The notes under the pieces: generated by a model | Databases searched by the model: none | What the model was told of the DNA's origin: nothing | The model's input: the letters and a program-made list of their open reading frames with translations, nothing else | Source: DYKG01 sp964596185 | Lineage (GTDB): Bacteria > Muiribacteriota > Ozemobacteria > Ozemobacterales > Ozemobacteraceae | Length of the DNA: 64,000 nt | Assembly (NCBI GenBank): GCA_964596185.1 | Contig: CAZQUE010000012.1 | Location: 1 to 64,000, forward strand | Direction of reading: 5' to 3' | Shown: positions 46,171-54,827 of the stretch, one piece after another | Position numbering within the stretch: position 1 is the first letter of the stretch | Layout: each line of letters starts with the position of its first letter | Position numbers and translations under genes: made by a program

Positions 46171-48713
46171 ATCTGAGAATTACTCCTTCCCATGAGAACT
46201 CTTCGTTTATTAGATCCGTCCATTGGGCTGACCATTCCATTTTCTTCAAGTTGATCCATAATTCTGGCCGCCCTATTATAACCGATTCTAAACTTTCTTT
46301 GTAGCATACTGGTAGATGTTTTTTCCTGAGTTTCAAGATATTTTACAATCTTGTCAATCAAAGCAGAATCTGCATCCTGAACTTCGTTGTCCTGATCATA
46401 GTCTTCTTCATCATTATCATCCCGGTCCGGTGCAATGTCGAGATATTCCGGTGCACCCTGAGATTTTACAAACTCTGTAATGTCCATCAATTCGCGATCG
46501 GAAATGAAGGCACCCTGCAGTCTCAAAGGTTTGTTGCGCCCTTTGGGAATGAACAGCATGTCGCCCTTGCCAAGAAGTTTTTCTGCACCTTTGGCGTCGA
46601 GTATAGTTCTGGAGTCTATCGCAGAAGTAACTGAAAATGCAATTCTCGTTGGCAAGTTCGCTTTGATGACTCCGGTCAAAACATTTACCGACGGCCTCTG
46701 GGTCGCGATTATCAAATGAATGCCAACTGCCCTGGCCATTTGTGCAAGACGGCAGATAGAGCTTTCAACCTCTGCTGATGCAGTCATCATCAGGTCAGCC
46801 AATTCGTCGATAATAATTACAATAAATGGCATCGGCTCAAGGTCTGCATCAATTTCCTTTTTCAGGCGATCGAGTTCTTCATTGAACGTTGAAATTTTCC
46901 TGACCCCGCATTCTGCAAGAAGTGTATAGCGTCGCTCCATTTCTTCGACTGCCCACATCAGGGCTGCCGAAGCCTTTGCTGGATCAGTTACTACCGGGGA
47001 AATCAGATGAGGTATGCCATTGTAGGTAGAGAGTTCAACCATTTTGGGGTCGATCATGACGAACTTGACCTGGTCAGCCCGGGCCTGGTAAAGAATGCTG
47101 GCTATGATTGTGTTTACGCACACAGATTTTCCTGAGCCGGTTGATCCAGCGATAAGAAGATGGGGCATGTCGGAAAGGTCGGCAAAAACAGGCTTGCCAC
47201 TAATGGTTACTCCAAGTGCAAGATTGAGTGGAGTAGAATTCTTATTAAATTTTTCATTTTTTAGAAGATCGTAAAAATACACCGGGGTTGGATTAGTGTT
47301 CGGAATCTCGATCCCAAGGGCTGGTTTTCCTGGAATTGGCGCTTCTATTCTTATGGCCTGTGCAGCCAGAGCCAATGCAATGTCGTCTGCCAGTGAAGTG
47401 ATTCGAGAAACTTTTACGCCAGGAGCTGGCTTAAGCTCGAATCTTGATACTGCCGGTCCTTCTACAATGGCAGTAACGCTTGCTTTAATGCCAAATTCGT
47501 CGAGCGTTTTTAGTAAAAGGGCCGATCGGTGGCTTAGGTCGGATTGAGATTCCTGGGTATCCCTGGGGGGAGGAATCTTGAGAAGATCGAGAGGGGGAAG
47601 TTGTGATTCGGAATATGGGTTTACGTGTTCTTTCGAATTGTCATATTCGGTTTCGTTGTTTTTGATCTCTTCATCTATTCGGTTGTCTTCAAGATATACA
47701 GTTTCATCATAATCATCTTCCGAATTNNNNNNNNNNNNNNNNNNNNNNNNNNNNNNNNNNNNNNNNNNNNNNNNNNNNNNNNNNNNNNNNNNNNNNNNNN
47801 NNNNNNNNNNNNNNNNNNNNNNNNNNCAGTTGCTTTGCCAGCATTGCGGAGTTGGGATTATCGTAGCCTCTTCTTCTTCTAATGATTTTTTATTTTGCTC
47901 ATTAGATAACTTGGTCTTACCAATGTCTGCATGGCTTGAGTCGTTTTGTTCTTCATCAATCTGTTTGGGCTTGAAGGAGAGAAGTTTCCCGAATTGTTCT
48001 CTGGAGCCATGTTCAGATACTGCCTGCTTAAAATGTGAAAAAACTACTACGGTAAGTCTAGTAGTGGTTTTGATTGCATCGATAAGCATTGCCAGCATGG
48101 TTATGGTTAATTCCCAGGTAAAAAACAGAAGCCTGGTTCCAAGGCCTGCCAATACAACTCCTGCAGCAAGGACATCTTTATAAAGAATATCCAGGGCAAA
48201 AATCAGCGAAGACATTAGCAGAAAAAAGAATAAAATTTTGCTTGGCACTGGGCCGAAAATGCCTGATGCAAGGCTAAAAGCATTGGTGCCAACTTTTCCG
48301 CCCTCAAGACCCAGAAGTCCCAGTCCGAAAATAAGTACTCCCAAGGAGCCCGCTATTCTCCAGCGTAGATTTTCAAATGGACGTTCCATGAATTTCTGTA
48401 TTCCCATGAGGGCTATCATTGCCGGCACGATGTATACTCCCATGCCCAGGTGAACCATGGTGAAATTAATGATGCCGGGGATTTGTGATGAGCTCAGATA
48501 ATGAATGAGAGAGAGTGAAAAAGCACTGACTCCAATCATTACAAGTCCTACGGCTTCATTGCGTTGTCTTGAAGATACGTTGAAGGGTAGGGGGGTAGAG
48601 TTTCGCCTTGGTTTTGTCGACCTGGGGCTGGCGGGTGAGCTGGCTTTTGGCTTTTTTGCCGTTCGCCTGCTGGTTATGTTGTTTTCTGGCAGAAGAATTC
48701 TTTTGTTGCTCAT
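46167..48713 (-). CDS. ftsK: DNA translocase FtsK/SpoIIIE (interrupted by a sequence gap)
   Basis: Pumps chromosomal DNA through the closing division septum. N-terminal membrane helices (about residues 55-215) anchor it. An acidic linker carries the N gap. The motor domain follows with Walker A G-S-T-G-S-G-K-S-V and Walker B V-I-I-I-D-E-L-A-D-L-M-M, then A-T-Q-R-P-S-V-N-V. A winged-helix gamma domain that reads DNA orientation sequences ends the protein (L-Q-R-K-F-R-I-G-Y-N-R-A-A-R). The exact length is unknown because 47727-47826 are N. It begins 1 nt after the uppP stop and overlaps the large TPR gene by 4 nt. Confidence 0.93.
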   Translation of the reverse strand: MSNKRILLPENNITSRRTAKKPKASSPASPRSTKPRRNSTPLPFNVSSRQRNEAVGLVMIGVSAFSLSLIHYLSSSQIPGIINFTMVHLGMGVYIVPAMIALMGIQKFMERPFENLRWRIAGSLGVLIFGLGLLGLEGGKVGTNAFSLASGIFGPVPSKILFFFLLMSSLIFALDILYKDVLAAGVVLAGLGTRLLFFTWELTITMLAMLIDAIKTTTRLTVVVFSHFKQAVSEHGSREQFGKLLSFKPKQIDEEQNDSSHADIGKTKLSNEQNKKSLEEEEATIIPTPQCWQSNXXXXXXXXXXXXXXXXXXXXXXXXXXXXXXXXXXNSEDDYDETVYLEDNRIDEEIKNNETEYDNSKEHVNPYSESQLPPLDLLKIPPPRDTQESQSDLSHRSALLLKTLDEFGIKASVTAIVEGPAVSRFELKPAPGVKVSRITSLADDIALALAAQAIRIEAPIPGKPALGIEIPNTNPTPVYFYDLLKNEKFNKNSTPLNLALGVTISGKPVFADLSDMPHLLIAGSTGSGKSVCVNTIIASILYQARADQVKFVMIDPKMVELSTYNGIPHLISPVVTDPAKASAALMWAVEEMERRYTLLAECGVRKISTFNEELDRLKKEIDADLEPMPFIVIIIDELADLMMTASAEVESSICRLAQMARAVGIHLIIATQRPSVNVLTGVIKANLPTRIAFSVTSAIDSRTILDAKGAEKLLGKGDMLFIPKGRNKPLRLQGAFISDRELMDITEFVKSQGAPEYLDIAPDRDDNDEEDYDQDNEVQDADSALIDKIVKYLETQEKTSTSMLQRKFRIGYNRAARIMDQLEENGMVSPMDGSNKRRVLMGRSNSQI
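47727..47826. other. Assembly gap of 100 N in the ftsK linker
   Basis: Exactly 100 N, a conventional placeholder of unknown true length. The flanking sequence encodes the linker between the membrane domain and the motor. Confidence 0.97.
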
Positions 48714-48714
48714 T

Positions 48715-49518
48715 TTATCTTCCTAGAATTGCAATCAGGCTAATTGTTGAGACCAAAAAAAGGTAATATGAAAAAATTGAAAGTTTTTGTTTTTTCAGCA
48801 TAAATACAAGTAGATTGAGGGCCAGGAACCCGGTAATTGCTGATACAGCAGCTCCAACCAACAGTTCAATCCCGGAAATCTGTATTTGGCTTGCTCCGTT
48901 GATTAGTTTGCGCCCTTCAAGAATTGTAGCTCCACCAACGGCGGGAATCATTAGCAAAAACGAAAAGCGTGCGGCTGCCTCAGCATTTAAGCCGCACAGA
49001 AGGCTTGTGCCAATAGTTGAGCCGGACCTGGATATGCCAGGGGTAATTGCAAGGCCCTGTGCTAGTCCGACGATCAAAGCCTTGCCGGTGGTCAGGTGGG
49101 CAAGTTCCAGTCCGGTCTGATGGCGTCTGCTGGTTCTTTCTGCAAGAAGTAGAATCAGGCCGGTTGCAAAAAGAGCGATGCAAACTGCGACTGGATTGGC
49201 AAACAGGCTTTCAAATTGCTTCTTGAAAACCAGGCCAAGAACTGCTGTCGGTATACTTGCGGTTATGATTAATCCAGCCAATTTTCTGTTGGCCGGCTCT
49301 TTCCAGCCGGAAACTGTGAAAAATGGCCTTAGATCATGGCGAAAGAAAAAGATGACAGCCAAAAGCGTTCCGAAGTGAAGGGTTACGTCAATGGCAAGGT
49401 TTTCTTCGAAATTGGTGCGACCGGAAAAAAACTGAAAAAGGGTCAGGTGTCCGGAGCTTGAAACGGGTAAAAATTCGGTTAAACCCTGAATAAGTCCTTG
49501 AATAGCAATGTTTAACAT
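48715..49518 (-). CDS. uppP: Undecaprenyl-diphosphatase UppP
   Basis: Recycles undecaprenyl pyrophosphate to the lipid carrier used for peptidoglycan and surface polysaccharides; also known as BacA. Both family signatures are present: G-L-T-E-F-L-P-V-S-S-S-G-H-L (about residues 12-25) and P-G-I-S-R-S-G-S-T-I (about 160-169). Eight or so membrane helices and 267 aa are typical. A GGAGG precedes the ATG. It is the first gene of the long minus-strand operon, and its stop leads directly into ftsK. Confidence 0.96.
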   Translation of the reverse strand: MLNIAIQGLIQGLTEFLPVSSSGHLTLFQFFSGRTNFEENLAIDVTLHFGTLLAVIFFFRHDLRPFFTVSGWKEPANRKLAGLIITASIPTAVLGLVFKKQFESLFANPVAVCIALFATGLILLLAERTSRRHQTGLELAHLTTGKALIVGLAQGLAITPGISRSGSTIGTSLLCGLNAEAAARFSFLLMIPAVGGATILEGRKLINGASQIQISGIELLVGAAVSAITGFLALNLLVFMLKKQKLSIFSYYLFLVSTISLIAILGR

Positions 49519-49566
49519 TGCTGCCTCCTTTTTTCGGCATTACAAATGAGATCTATTCTCTGTAGT

Positions 49567-49595
49567 TGTATAAGGGTTATCGGTACGGTTGCACA
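49567..49595 (-). promoter_or_regulatory. Candidate promoter for the uppP-ftsK-TPR operon
   Basis: On the minus strand: TGTGCA (49595-49590), 17-bp spacer, TATACA (49572-49567), about 48 nt before the uppP ATG at 49518. Confidence 0.42.
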
Positions 49596-49766
49596 AAAGA
49601 TTTAGCAAAAGCAGTAACGGGTTATCTATTATCAGAATATTGTTTATCGTCTTTCTGTGTTAAAATTTTGATAATAACTTATTTTTAAAAAATGATAAAT
49701 CTTGTTTTGATATTTTGATATACTTGTCCCGCCTATTTTTTAATATTTTTATCGTTCAAAATATGT

Positions 49767-49772
49767 TATAAT
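49767..49772 (+). promoter_or_regulatory. -10 box of the EF-P gene
   Basis: A perfect TATAAT 36 nt before the EF-P start, in an AT-rich region. The -35 region is weak. Confidence 0.5.
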
Positions 49773-49808
49773 CTGCCGATAAAAATCCAGCCAGGAGAGA
49801 ACACTATC

Positions 49809-50375
49809 ATGGCAATTACCGCAAATGAACTTAGAAAAGGCATGGTTATCATGTATAATGGTGATCTTTGTCAGGTCGTAGATGTCGAATTTGTTCGCCC
49901 GGGAAACTGGCGTGCAATGGCACAGACCAAATTGCGCAACATCAAAACCGGCGCGATCTTTCAGCAGCGTTATCAGACTACGGAAAAGGTTGATGAAGCC
50001 ATTGTTGAAACGCGTTTGATGCAATATCTGTATGCATCCGATAACTTCCTTCATTTCATGGATACGCAAACCTATGAACAATTAGAAATGGAGCAGGATG
50101 TTGTTGGTGATCAGATAAAATTTCTCAAAGAAGAAATGGAAGTTTATGTGAAGGTTTACGATGGTGCTGCAATTGGTGTTGAACTTCCGCCGAGCGTAGA
50201 GCTTGAGGTTATCGAAGCTCCACCAAATGTTAAGGGAAATTCAGCGACCAGTGGCGGTAAGCCTGTTACCTGTGCCGGAGGGCACGTGGTTAATGTGCCG
50301 ATGTTCATCGAGGCTGGCGAGATTATTAGGGTTGATACCAGAACAGGCGATTATCTCGAACGAGCGAAAAAGTAG
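49809..50375 (+). CDS. efp: Translation elongation factor P with an unusual PGNWRA loop
   Basis: EF-P relieves ribosome stalling at polyproline. The 188-aa length and three-domain layout are normal: N-terminal KOW-like domain (I-T-A-N-E-L-R-K-G-M), the OB domain (Y-E-Q-L-E-M), and the C-terminal OB domain ending V-D-T-R-T-G-D-Y-L-E-R. The tip of the N-terminal loop reads P-G-N-W-R-A, so the position that carries beta-lysylated Lys in E. coli (K34) or rhamnosylated Arg elsewhere is Asn (N33). No known modification enzyme gene is in this window. AGGAGA lies upstream of the ATG. It is divergent from uppP. Confidence 0.96.
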   Translation: MAITANELRKGMVIMYNGDLCQVVDVEFVRPGNWRAMAQTKLRNIKTGAIFQQRYQTTEKVDEAIVETRLMQYLYASDNFLHFMDTQTYEQLEMEQDVVGDQIKFLKEEMEVYVKVYDGAAIGVELPPSVELEVIEAPPNVKGNSATSGGKPVTCAGGHVVNVPMFIEAGEIIRVDTRTGDYLERAKK

Positions 50376-50430
50376 TTGCGTTTGGGCCTTTTCTGGTCTC
50401 GACAAAAGTTTAAGGCTGTCAGAGAAGTTC

Positions 50431-50459
50431 TTGACATTCGTATGACAACTGAATAAAGT
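50431..50459 (+). promoter_or_regulatory. Promoter upstream of the Lys/Glu-rich membrane protein
   Basis: A perfect TTGACA (50431-50436), 17-bp spacer and TAAAGT (50454-50459), 42 nt before the ATG at 50502. Confidence 0.55.
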
Positions 50460-50501
50460 CTCTGATTGTCTGGAGAATACCAGTTAACACCAGGAAGGGC
50501 T

Positions 50502-51800
50502 ATGATAAAATTGATAAAAAAGCAGCAGGGCTTGCCATTTTTGCTTGCTCTGGGTGTCATGTTTATATTGTCGTCAAGCTTTCTTGCTGTACAGCTCTGG
50601 TCCGACGAAGATGGACTAAGGGGAGCTGCTGCGGCTTTGGAGGCTCCGTTGATTCCGCCGAATCTTAACGCGCCTACGATTGTACCCCCCCCTGCAGAAA
50701 AGCCAGATTCTTCCGTTGAAGAAAAAGTTTCAGAAGAAACAGTTCGCGAATCTGCAAAAGTAAGTGGTTATGGAGAACAAAAGTCTGTTGAGGCTCCAGT
50801 GGTTGAGTCGGCCACGGTAGAAGCTCCGGTAAAACTTGAAAAACCTGAAGAGGCCCTTTTAAAGCCTGTTGTTGAAGAGCGAACCGTCGTTGTCAGCAAA
50901 GCCGAGCCAAAGAAAGCTGAACCCAAAAAGGCCGAGCCAAAGAAAGTTGAACCGAAGAAAGCTGAGCTGAAGAAGATTGAAGTCGTGGATGAAAAGCCAG
51001 AACAGGTTTTAAAGGGACAGCTTGAAGGAAAAAAAGAGGCAGCCAAGCCTTTGCCAGCCAAGAATGTAAAAGAATCTCCTTCAAATTCGGCGGTAACAAA
51101 AGCCGAAAAAGATAGCCGGGAAACCGCCCGGGGCAATGAAAAAGGAATTGGCGGCGTTGAGGTAGAGCGTCCGATCAAAATTGAGCATAAATCCCCAAGA
51201 CGGGCTAAGGTGCCCACAGAGATCCCGCCTGAATGGAACTGGTTCCAGACTCCACTAAAGCTCGAAGTCGATGGTGGCAATGTAGAAATCGTTCCAGCCG
51301 TTGAAATCAGGCCCCAGACAAAAAATGCTGCTCCTGCTGTTTCTCGTCAGGTTGCGCCTATTAAGAAAGCTGCCCAGGTTGAAAAGGCTGGAAAAGATGA
51401 TTTGAAAAGAAAGAGAAATGCAGCAAGCGTGAATGCCCAGAAGCCTTTTGAAAAAGCTCTATTAAAAATGGCAAAGTTGAAAGAAAAGCGCGTCGAGGTT
51501 TCTGTTAAAACGATTTCAAAGAAGACGGAGGTTGTCAGACCAGCTTCTGTTGCTTTAAAAAGGCTTCAAGACATGCTTCAGCTTATTTGTAAGGATTCTT
51601 CAGAATTAGAAGCTGATGTCGAAAATGAAGAGATAACGGTTCTGGAAAATTCGGAAGCTGCAGAAAACAGTGAATTCGAGGAAGAGCCAAAAACTATAAC
51701 TCCTTCTTCAGAAGGCGATAAGAGTTATGCTGGTTCGGGCAGTAGCTTCAGCAGGAGGGTGAATGAGCTGATACGCTCTGGCGAGTGGCTTAGAGACTGA
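50502..51800 (+). CDS. Single-pass membrane protein with long Lys/Glu/Pro-rich region
   Basis: A 432-aa protein of unknown function. ATG 50502 has AGGAAGG upstream; an in-frame TTG 36 bp earlier does not. Residues about 11-31 form one membrane helix. Nearly all the rest is low-complexity: Pro/Val/Glu segments, then a tandem pentapeptide E-P-K-K-A (about six copies, near residues 130-155) and further Lys/Ala stretches. The last 80 residues are acidic and Ser-rich. The general look, one anchor and a long rigid Pro/Lys spacer, recalls TonB-like envelope-spanning proteins, but there is no TonB domain. It stands alone between a promoter and a terminator. Confidence 0.55.
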   Translation: MIKLIKKQQGLPFLLALGVMFILSSSFLAVQLWSDEDGLRGAAAALEAPLIPPNLNAPTIVPPPAEKPDSSVEEKVSEETVRESAKVSGYGEQKSVEAPVVESATVEAPVKLEKPEEALLKPVVEERTVVVSKAEPKKAEPKKAEPKKVEPKKAELKKIEVVDEKPEQVLKGQLEGKKEAAKPLPAKNVKESPSNSAVTKAEKDSRETARGNEKGIGGVEVERPIKIEHKSPRRAKVPTEIPPEWNWFQTPLKLEVDGGNVEIVPAVEIRPQTKNAAPAVSRQVAPIKKAAQVEKAGKDDLKRKRNAASVNAQKPFEKALLKMAKLKEKRVEVSVKTISKKTEVVRPASVALKRLQDMLQLICKDSSELEADVENEEITVLENSEAAENSEFEEEPKTITPSSEGDKSYAGSGSSFSRRVNELIRSGEWLRD

Positions 51801-51816
51801 CTTTTTAAGACTGCTG

Positions 51817-51856
51817 ACCGGGTCGTGACGCCAAATGGCGCTGCGACCCGGTTTTC
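51817..51856 (+). terminator. Rho-independent terminator after the Lys/Glu-rich protein gene
   Basis: ACCGGGTCG (51817-51825) pairs with CGACCCGGT (51844-51852) and a nested CGCCA/TGGCG helix lies inside. Four T follow, a short but adequate tract. Confidence 0.75.
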
Positions 51857-51943
51857 ATTTTAGCTGTTACAAAGTTGGGCAATTTTCTTGATTTTCTCTG
51901 GGCCCTTGGCGCGGTTAAGACTAAACTGGGACGGCGTTTTTTA

Positions 51944-51993
51944 AATAAAGCTTTATTTTTTAATCTCTGATTTTCTTTTTTAAAAGGAAAATC
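51944..51993. repeat. AT-rich block with two palindromes
   Basis: AAATAAAGCTTTATTT at 51944-51959 is a perfect 16-bp palindrome. A second, GATTTTC/GAAAATC (51969-51975 and 51987-51993), follows 9 bp later. Both lie in a very AT-rich stretch running from about 51940 to 52084. Confidence 0.55.
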
Positions 51994-52050
51994 ATGTTTG
52001 GATTAACCATAAAAAATAATTTTTTAAAAATAGATGGCGCTGATTTTTAA
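51994..52050 (+). CDS. Possible 18-aa leader peptide
   Basis: A very short frame (M-F-G-L-T-I-K-N-N-F) starts 5 nt after AAAAGGA and ends 34 bp before the next gene. It may be a chance frame in AT-rich sequence; the ribosome site is the only support. Confidence 0.18.
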   Translation: MFGLTIKNNFLKIDGADF

Positions 52051-52084
52051 TCAATGTGAAAAAATAAAAATATAAATTTAAAAA

Positions 52085-52657
52085 ATGGAGGCTTCTGATT
52101 TTCGCGCTCTTTTCTTTTTAATAAGTTTATTGAATGTCGAGGTAGAAGAAAAAAACGTTTCAACTAAATTCAAAAAGCTGGAATTTCTTTTGCAGTGGTA
52201 TTATCCTGATCTAATGACAGAAGAATCTCAAACAATTTTGATCGGAATTGGTGAGACAGAAGATCCTCTTCCAGATTACCCGAGAAATACAAGGTTCTGG
52301 CTTTTTGCCGGAGTCTGCGAAATTTGCGGATGCGGAGGGAGAGAAATCGAGATTTTTTCTGATAAAATCGCTTTGAAATGCGAGTCTTGTGGACAGGTTA
52401 GGATGACGCTAATAGATGCTGCTGATTATTTTGAAGTCTCATACGTTTACTGGTGCAAGCGAGCAAAGTTTGCCAGTGATATTGTTGAAATTAGCCAAGA
52501 GGCGATTAATGGCATCGAGAAATTGATTGAAAGTTTTGATGATTTTGAGATTCCACGTTGGGCTGTAGTTATCGTTGGTGGAGTCTGTGAAAAAAAAGCC
52601 TGCTGTGTGAACTATGAATGCAGGTATAATGCAGTTAAAGGCGGAGACCTGAAATGA
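52085..52657 (+). CDS. Zinc-ribbon protein of unknown function
   Basis: I do not recognise this 190-aa protein. The central part has two Cys pairs, C-E-I-C-G-C-G-G and C-E-S-C-G-Q (about residues 78-105), forming a zinc ribbon. Residues 1-60 are helical and the C-terminal third contains more cysteines (C-E-K-K-A-C-C). No signal peptide is present. There is no ribosome site before the ATG; a TATAAA lies 8 nt upstream, suggesting a leaderless message. It overlaps psuG by 4 nt, so the two are coupled. Confidence 0.6.
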   Translation: MEASDFRALFFLISLLNVEVEEKNVSTKFKKLEFLLQWYYPDLMTEESQTILIGIGETEDPLPDYPRNTRFWLFAGVCEICGCGGREIEIFSDKIALKCESCGQVRMTLIDAADYFEVSYVYWCKRAKFASDIVEISQEAINGIEKLIESFDDFEIPRWAVVIVGGVCEKKACCVNYECRYNAVKGGDLK

Positions 52658-53574
52658 AAAGCTTTTTGAATGTTGCTCCTGAGGTAAGAGAGGCACTGAA
52701 ATGTGGCAACCCTGTAGTTGCGCTTGAGTCGACAATAATCTCCCATGGCATGCCGTATCCTCAAAACATAGAGACTGCAAGGCTTCTTGAAAAAACAGTA
52801 AGAGAAAATGGCGCAATTCCTGCAACAATTGCCATTCTTAATGGAAAAATCTGCGTAGGCCTGGATGATCAAAAAATTGAATTGCTTGGAACTTCAAAAG
52901 AGATTTTTAAGGCTTCCCGGCGAGATATTCCTGAGTTGTTGGCCTTCGACAAATCTGCTGCAACAACTGTTTCAGCAACCATGATTTGTGCACGGCTTGC
53001 CGGGGTGAAATTTTTTGCAACCGGTGGAATTGGCGGTGTACATCGAGGTGCAGGAGAAAGTTTCGATATCTCCGCCGATCTCGAAGAATTGGCTAAAACT
53101 CCCGTTCTTGTTGTTTGTGCTGGCGCAAAAGCTGTGTTGGATATTCCTGCTACTCTTGAATATCTTGAAACGAAAGGTGTCCCGTTTTTAAGTTATGGTT
53201 GTGACCAGGTTCCGGCATTCTATTATCCTGACAGCGGCTGTGCTGCGTCATGTCGAATTGATAAGGCCGTTGATGCCGCGAAAATATTTGCAATAGCTAT
53301 GAAGCTTGGCTACAACAGCGGTGTTCTGGTTGGAAATCCGGTGGATAAAAAGTTTGCTATGGATCGCTCTGAGATTGAGGCATGTATTTCAAAGGCTTTG
53401 TTTGACGCTGAGAGAAAAAAAATTACCGGTCAGAAGGTAACCCCCTTTTTGTTGAAGAGGTTGTTCGAAATAACAGAAGGAAAAAGTCTTGCTACGAACA
53501 TCGAGCTCGTAAAAAGCAATGCAAAATTATGTTCAAAAATCGCTGTTGAGTATAGTCGTTTAATGAAAAAGTGA
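52654..53574 (+). CDS. psuG: Pseudouridine-5'-phosphate glycosidase
   Basis: Breaks pseudouridine 5'-phosphate into uracil and ribose 5-phosphate. Conserved blocks are all present: A-L-E-S-T-I-I-S-H-G-M-P-Y-P (about 23-36), F-A-T-G-G-I-G-G-V-H-R-G (about 123-134) and a late N-P-V-D-K-K-F-A-M-D. The length of 306 aa is normal. Pseudouridine kinase (psuK), its usual partner, is not in this window. It follows the zinc-ribbon gene with a 4-nt overlap and GGAG upstream. Confidence 0.93.
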   Translation: MKSFLNVAPEVREALKCGNPVVALESTIISHGMPYPQNIETARLLEKTVRENGAIPATIAILNGKICVGLDDQKIELLGTSKEIFKASRRDIPELLAFDKSAATTVSATMICARLAGVKFFATGGIGGVHRGAGESFDISADLEELAKTPVLVVCAGAKAVLDIPATLEYLETKGVPFLSYGCDQVPAFYYPDSGCAASCRIDKAVDAAKIFAIAMKLGYNSGVLVGNPVDKKFAMDRSEIEACISKALFDAERKKITGQKVTPFLLKRLFEITEGKSLATNIELVKSNAKLCSKIAVEYSRLMKK

Positions 53575-53601
53575 TAATAGCTTCGCTTTTGGGAGAAAAA
53601 A

Positions 53602-54735
53602 ATGCAAAATTCAGCTGATTATGTTTGTCCTTATTGTCTGAACAAAATTTTTAAGGGAGCCAAAAAATGTCATCATTGCAGAGAGTGGCTGACCCATCCC
53701 AGGTTGCAAAGCGATTTTTGCTTTGTAGGGGATTCCGGATCCGGTGCAAGGCCTGACATAACTCAAAATTTTTTGTCTTTTCAGGGAAGACTTGCGGCAA
53801 AATTTCCCAGGGTAAATTATTGGTTTGTTTATCTTGCTTTAAGCGTTTTTCTATTCAGCGTTGTTGCAGTATACTGGTCTTTCAGTGATGAAGAGCGTAT
53901 ATATCTGATTTCGTTTTTTCTTTATGCCATCCAGATGTTCTTTTCTTCTGCGGGGGTTGTCTGGTTTGAAAAATTGCTGGAGAGATTCAAACTTGAATTA
54001 CCTGGAATAACCGGGTGGAATAAGGAAAAATGCGAAGACTATTTTAAAGACGCAAAAAAATACATTTTTGCCGATCGGCATTCTTTTATTACTGCTTTTG
54101 TGGTTTGTACACTTGCTGTGATTGGTGATATTTACCTTGTTGGCTCGCCATTTAAAAGCGAAATTTCCGCGTGGGTTTTTCTATTGTATGAGGCAATGTA
54201 CCTTTTTTGGACAGCATGTCTGGTAGCTGTTTTCTTTAAGTTTGCCCTTTTTGTAAGGGCATTGGGAGATCTTGATCTTCACATTCTCCTTATTCAGGAG
54301 GAAAATGCCGGGATAAGGCTGCTGGGGAAAATGTTGTTGAAAACCGCATTATTTGTTGTTATCCCTTATTTTCTCGGCATTTTTGCCAGGCAAATTGGCG
54401 GGTGGAATTTCAATCTTGCTTTGATCGGCTGGTTTGCTTGTTTTGGCGCGGCGATCCTATTTTATCTTTTTTATCCCATCTACAACATTCATCATGCCAT
54501 GATTCGTGAGAAAGATAGAAAGCTGGGTCTGGTCGCCGTAGAGCTTAATCAATACCTCGGGAGAGGGCAGATAGAACGAGAAAATATTTTTGCTATCAAA
54601 AATTTGATAGAGATTCGGAATCATATCCATTCTGTTGATACCTGGCCGTTCGATATGAGCAAAGTCGCAGGCTTGCTTTCTGCCCTGGTGATTCCAATGG
54701 CTTCTATTTTAATCGATCGGTTTATGAAGGGTTAG
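53602..54735 (+). CDS. Multi-pass membrane protein with N-terminal zinc ribbon
   Basis: Residues about 9-28 carry C-P-Y-C and C-H-H-C pairs, a zinc ribbon on the cytoplasmic side. About eight hydrophobic helices follow from residue 75 to 300. The C-terminal 60 residues are soluble with a final hydrophobic helix. I do not recognise the family. GGGAG precedes the ATG. The gene lies between psuG and a metallophosphoesterase on the same strand with short spacers, probably the same transcript. Confidence 0.6.
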   Translation: MQNSADYVCPYCLNKIFKGAKKCHHCREWLTHPRLQSDFCFVGDSGSGARPDITQNFLSFQGRLAAKFPRVNYWFVYLALSVFLFSVVAVYWSFSDEERIYLISFFLYAIQMFFSSAGVVWFEKLLERFKLELPGITGWNKEKCEDYFKDAKKYIFADRHSFITAFVVCTLAVIGDIYLVGSPFKSEISAWVFLLYEAMYLFWTACLVAVFFKFALFVRALGDLDLHILLIQEENAGIRLLGKMLLKTALFVVIPYFLGIFARQIGGWNFNLALIGWFACFGAAILFYLFYPIYNIHHAMIREKDRKLGLVAVELNQYLGRGQIERENIFAIKNLIEIRNHIHSVDTWPFDMSKVAGLLSALVIPMASILIDRFMKG

Positions 54736-54827
54736 TTCTATTTCTCTTAATTGGAAAAATGAGTATATTTAATGTAGAGGAACGGAGAAGTTCTTGTAAA
54801 TAAAGAGTAAATACAGGGAGGCGCTTA

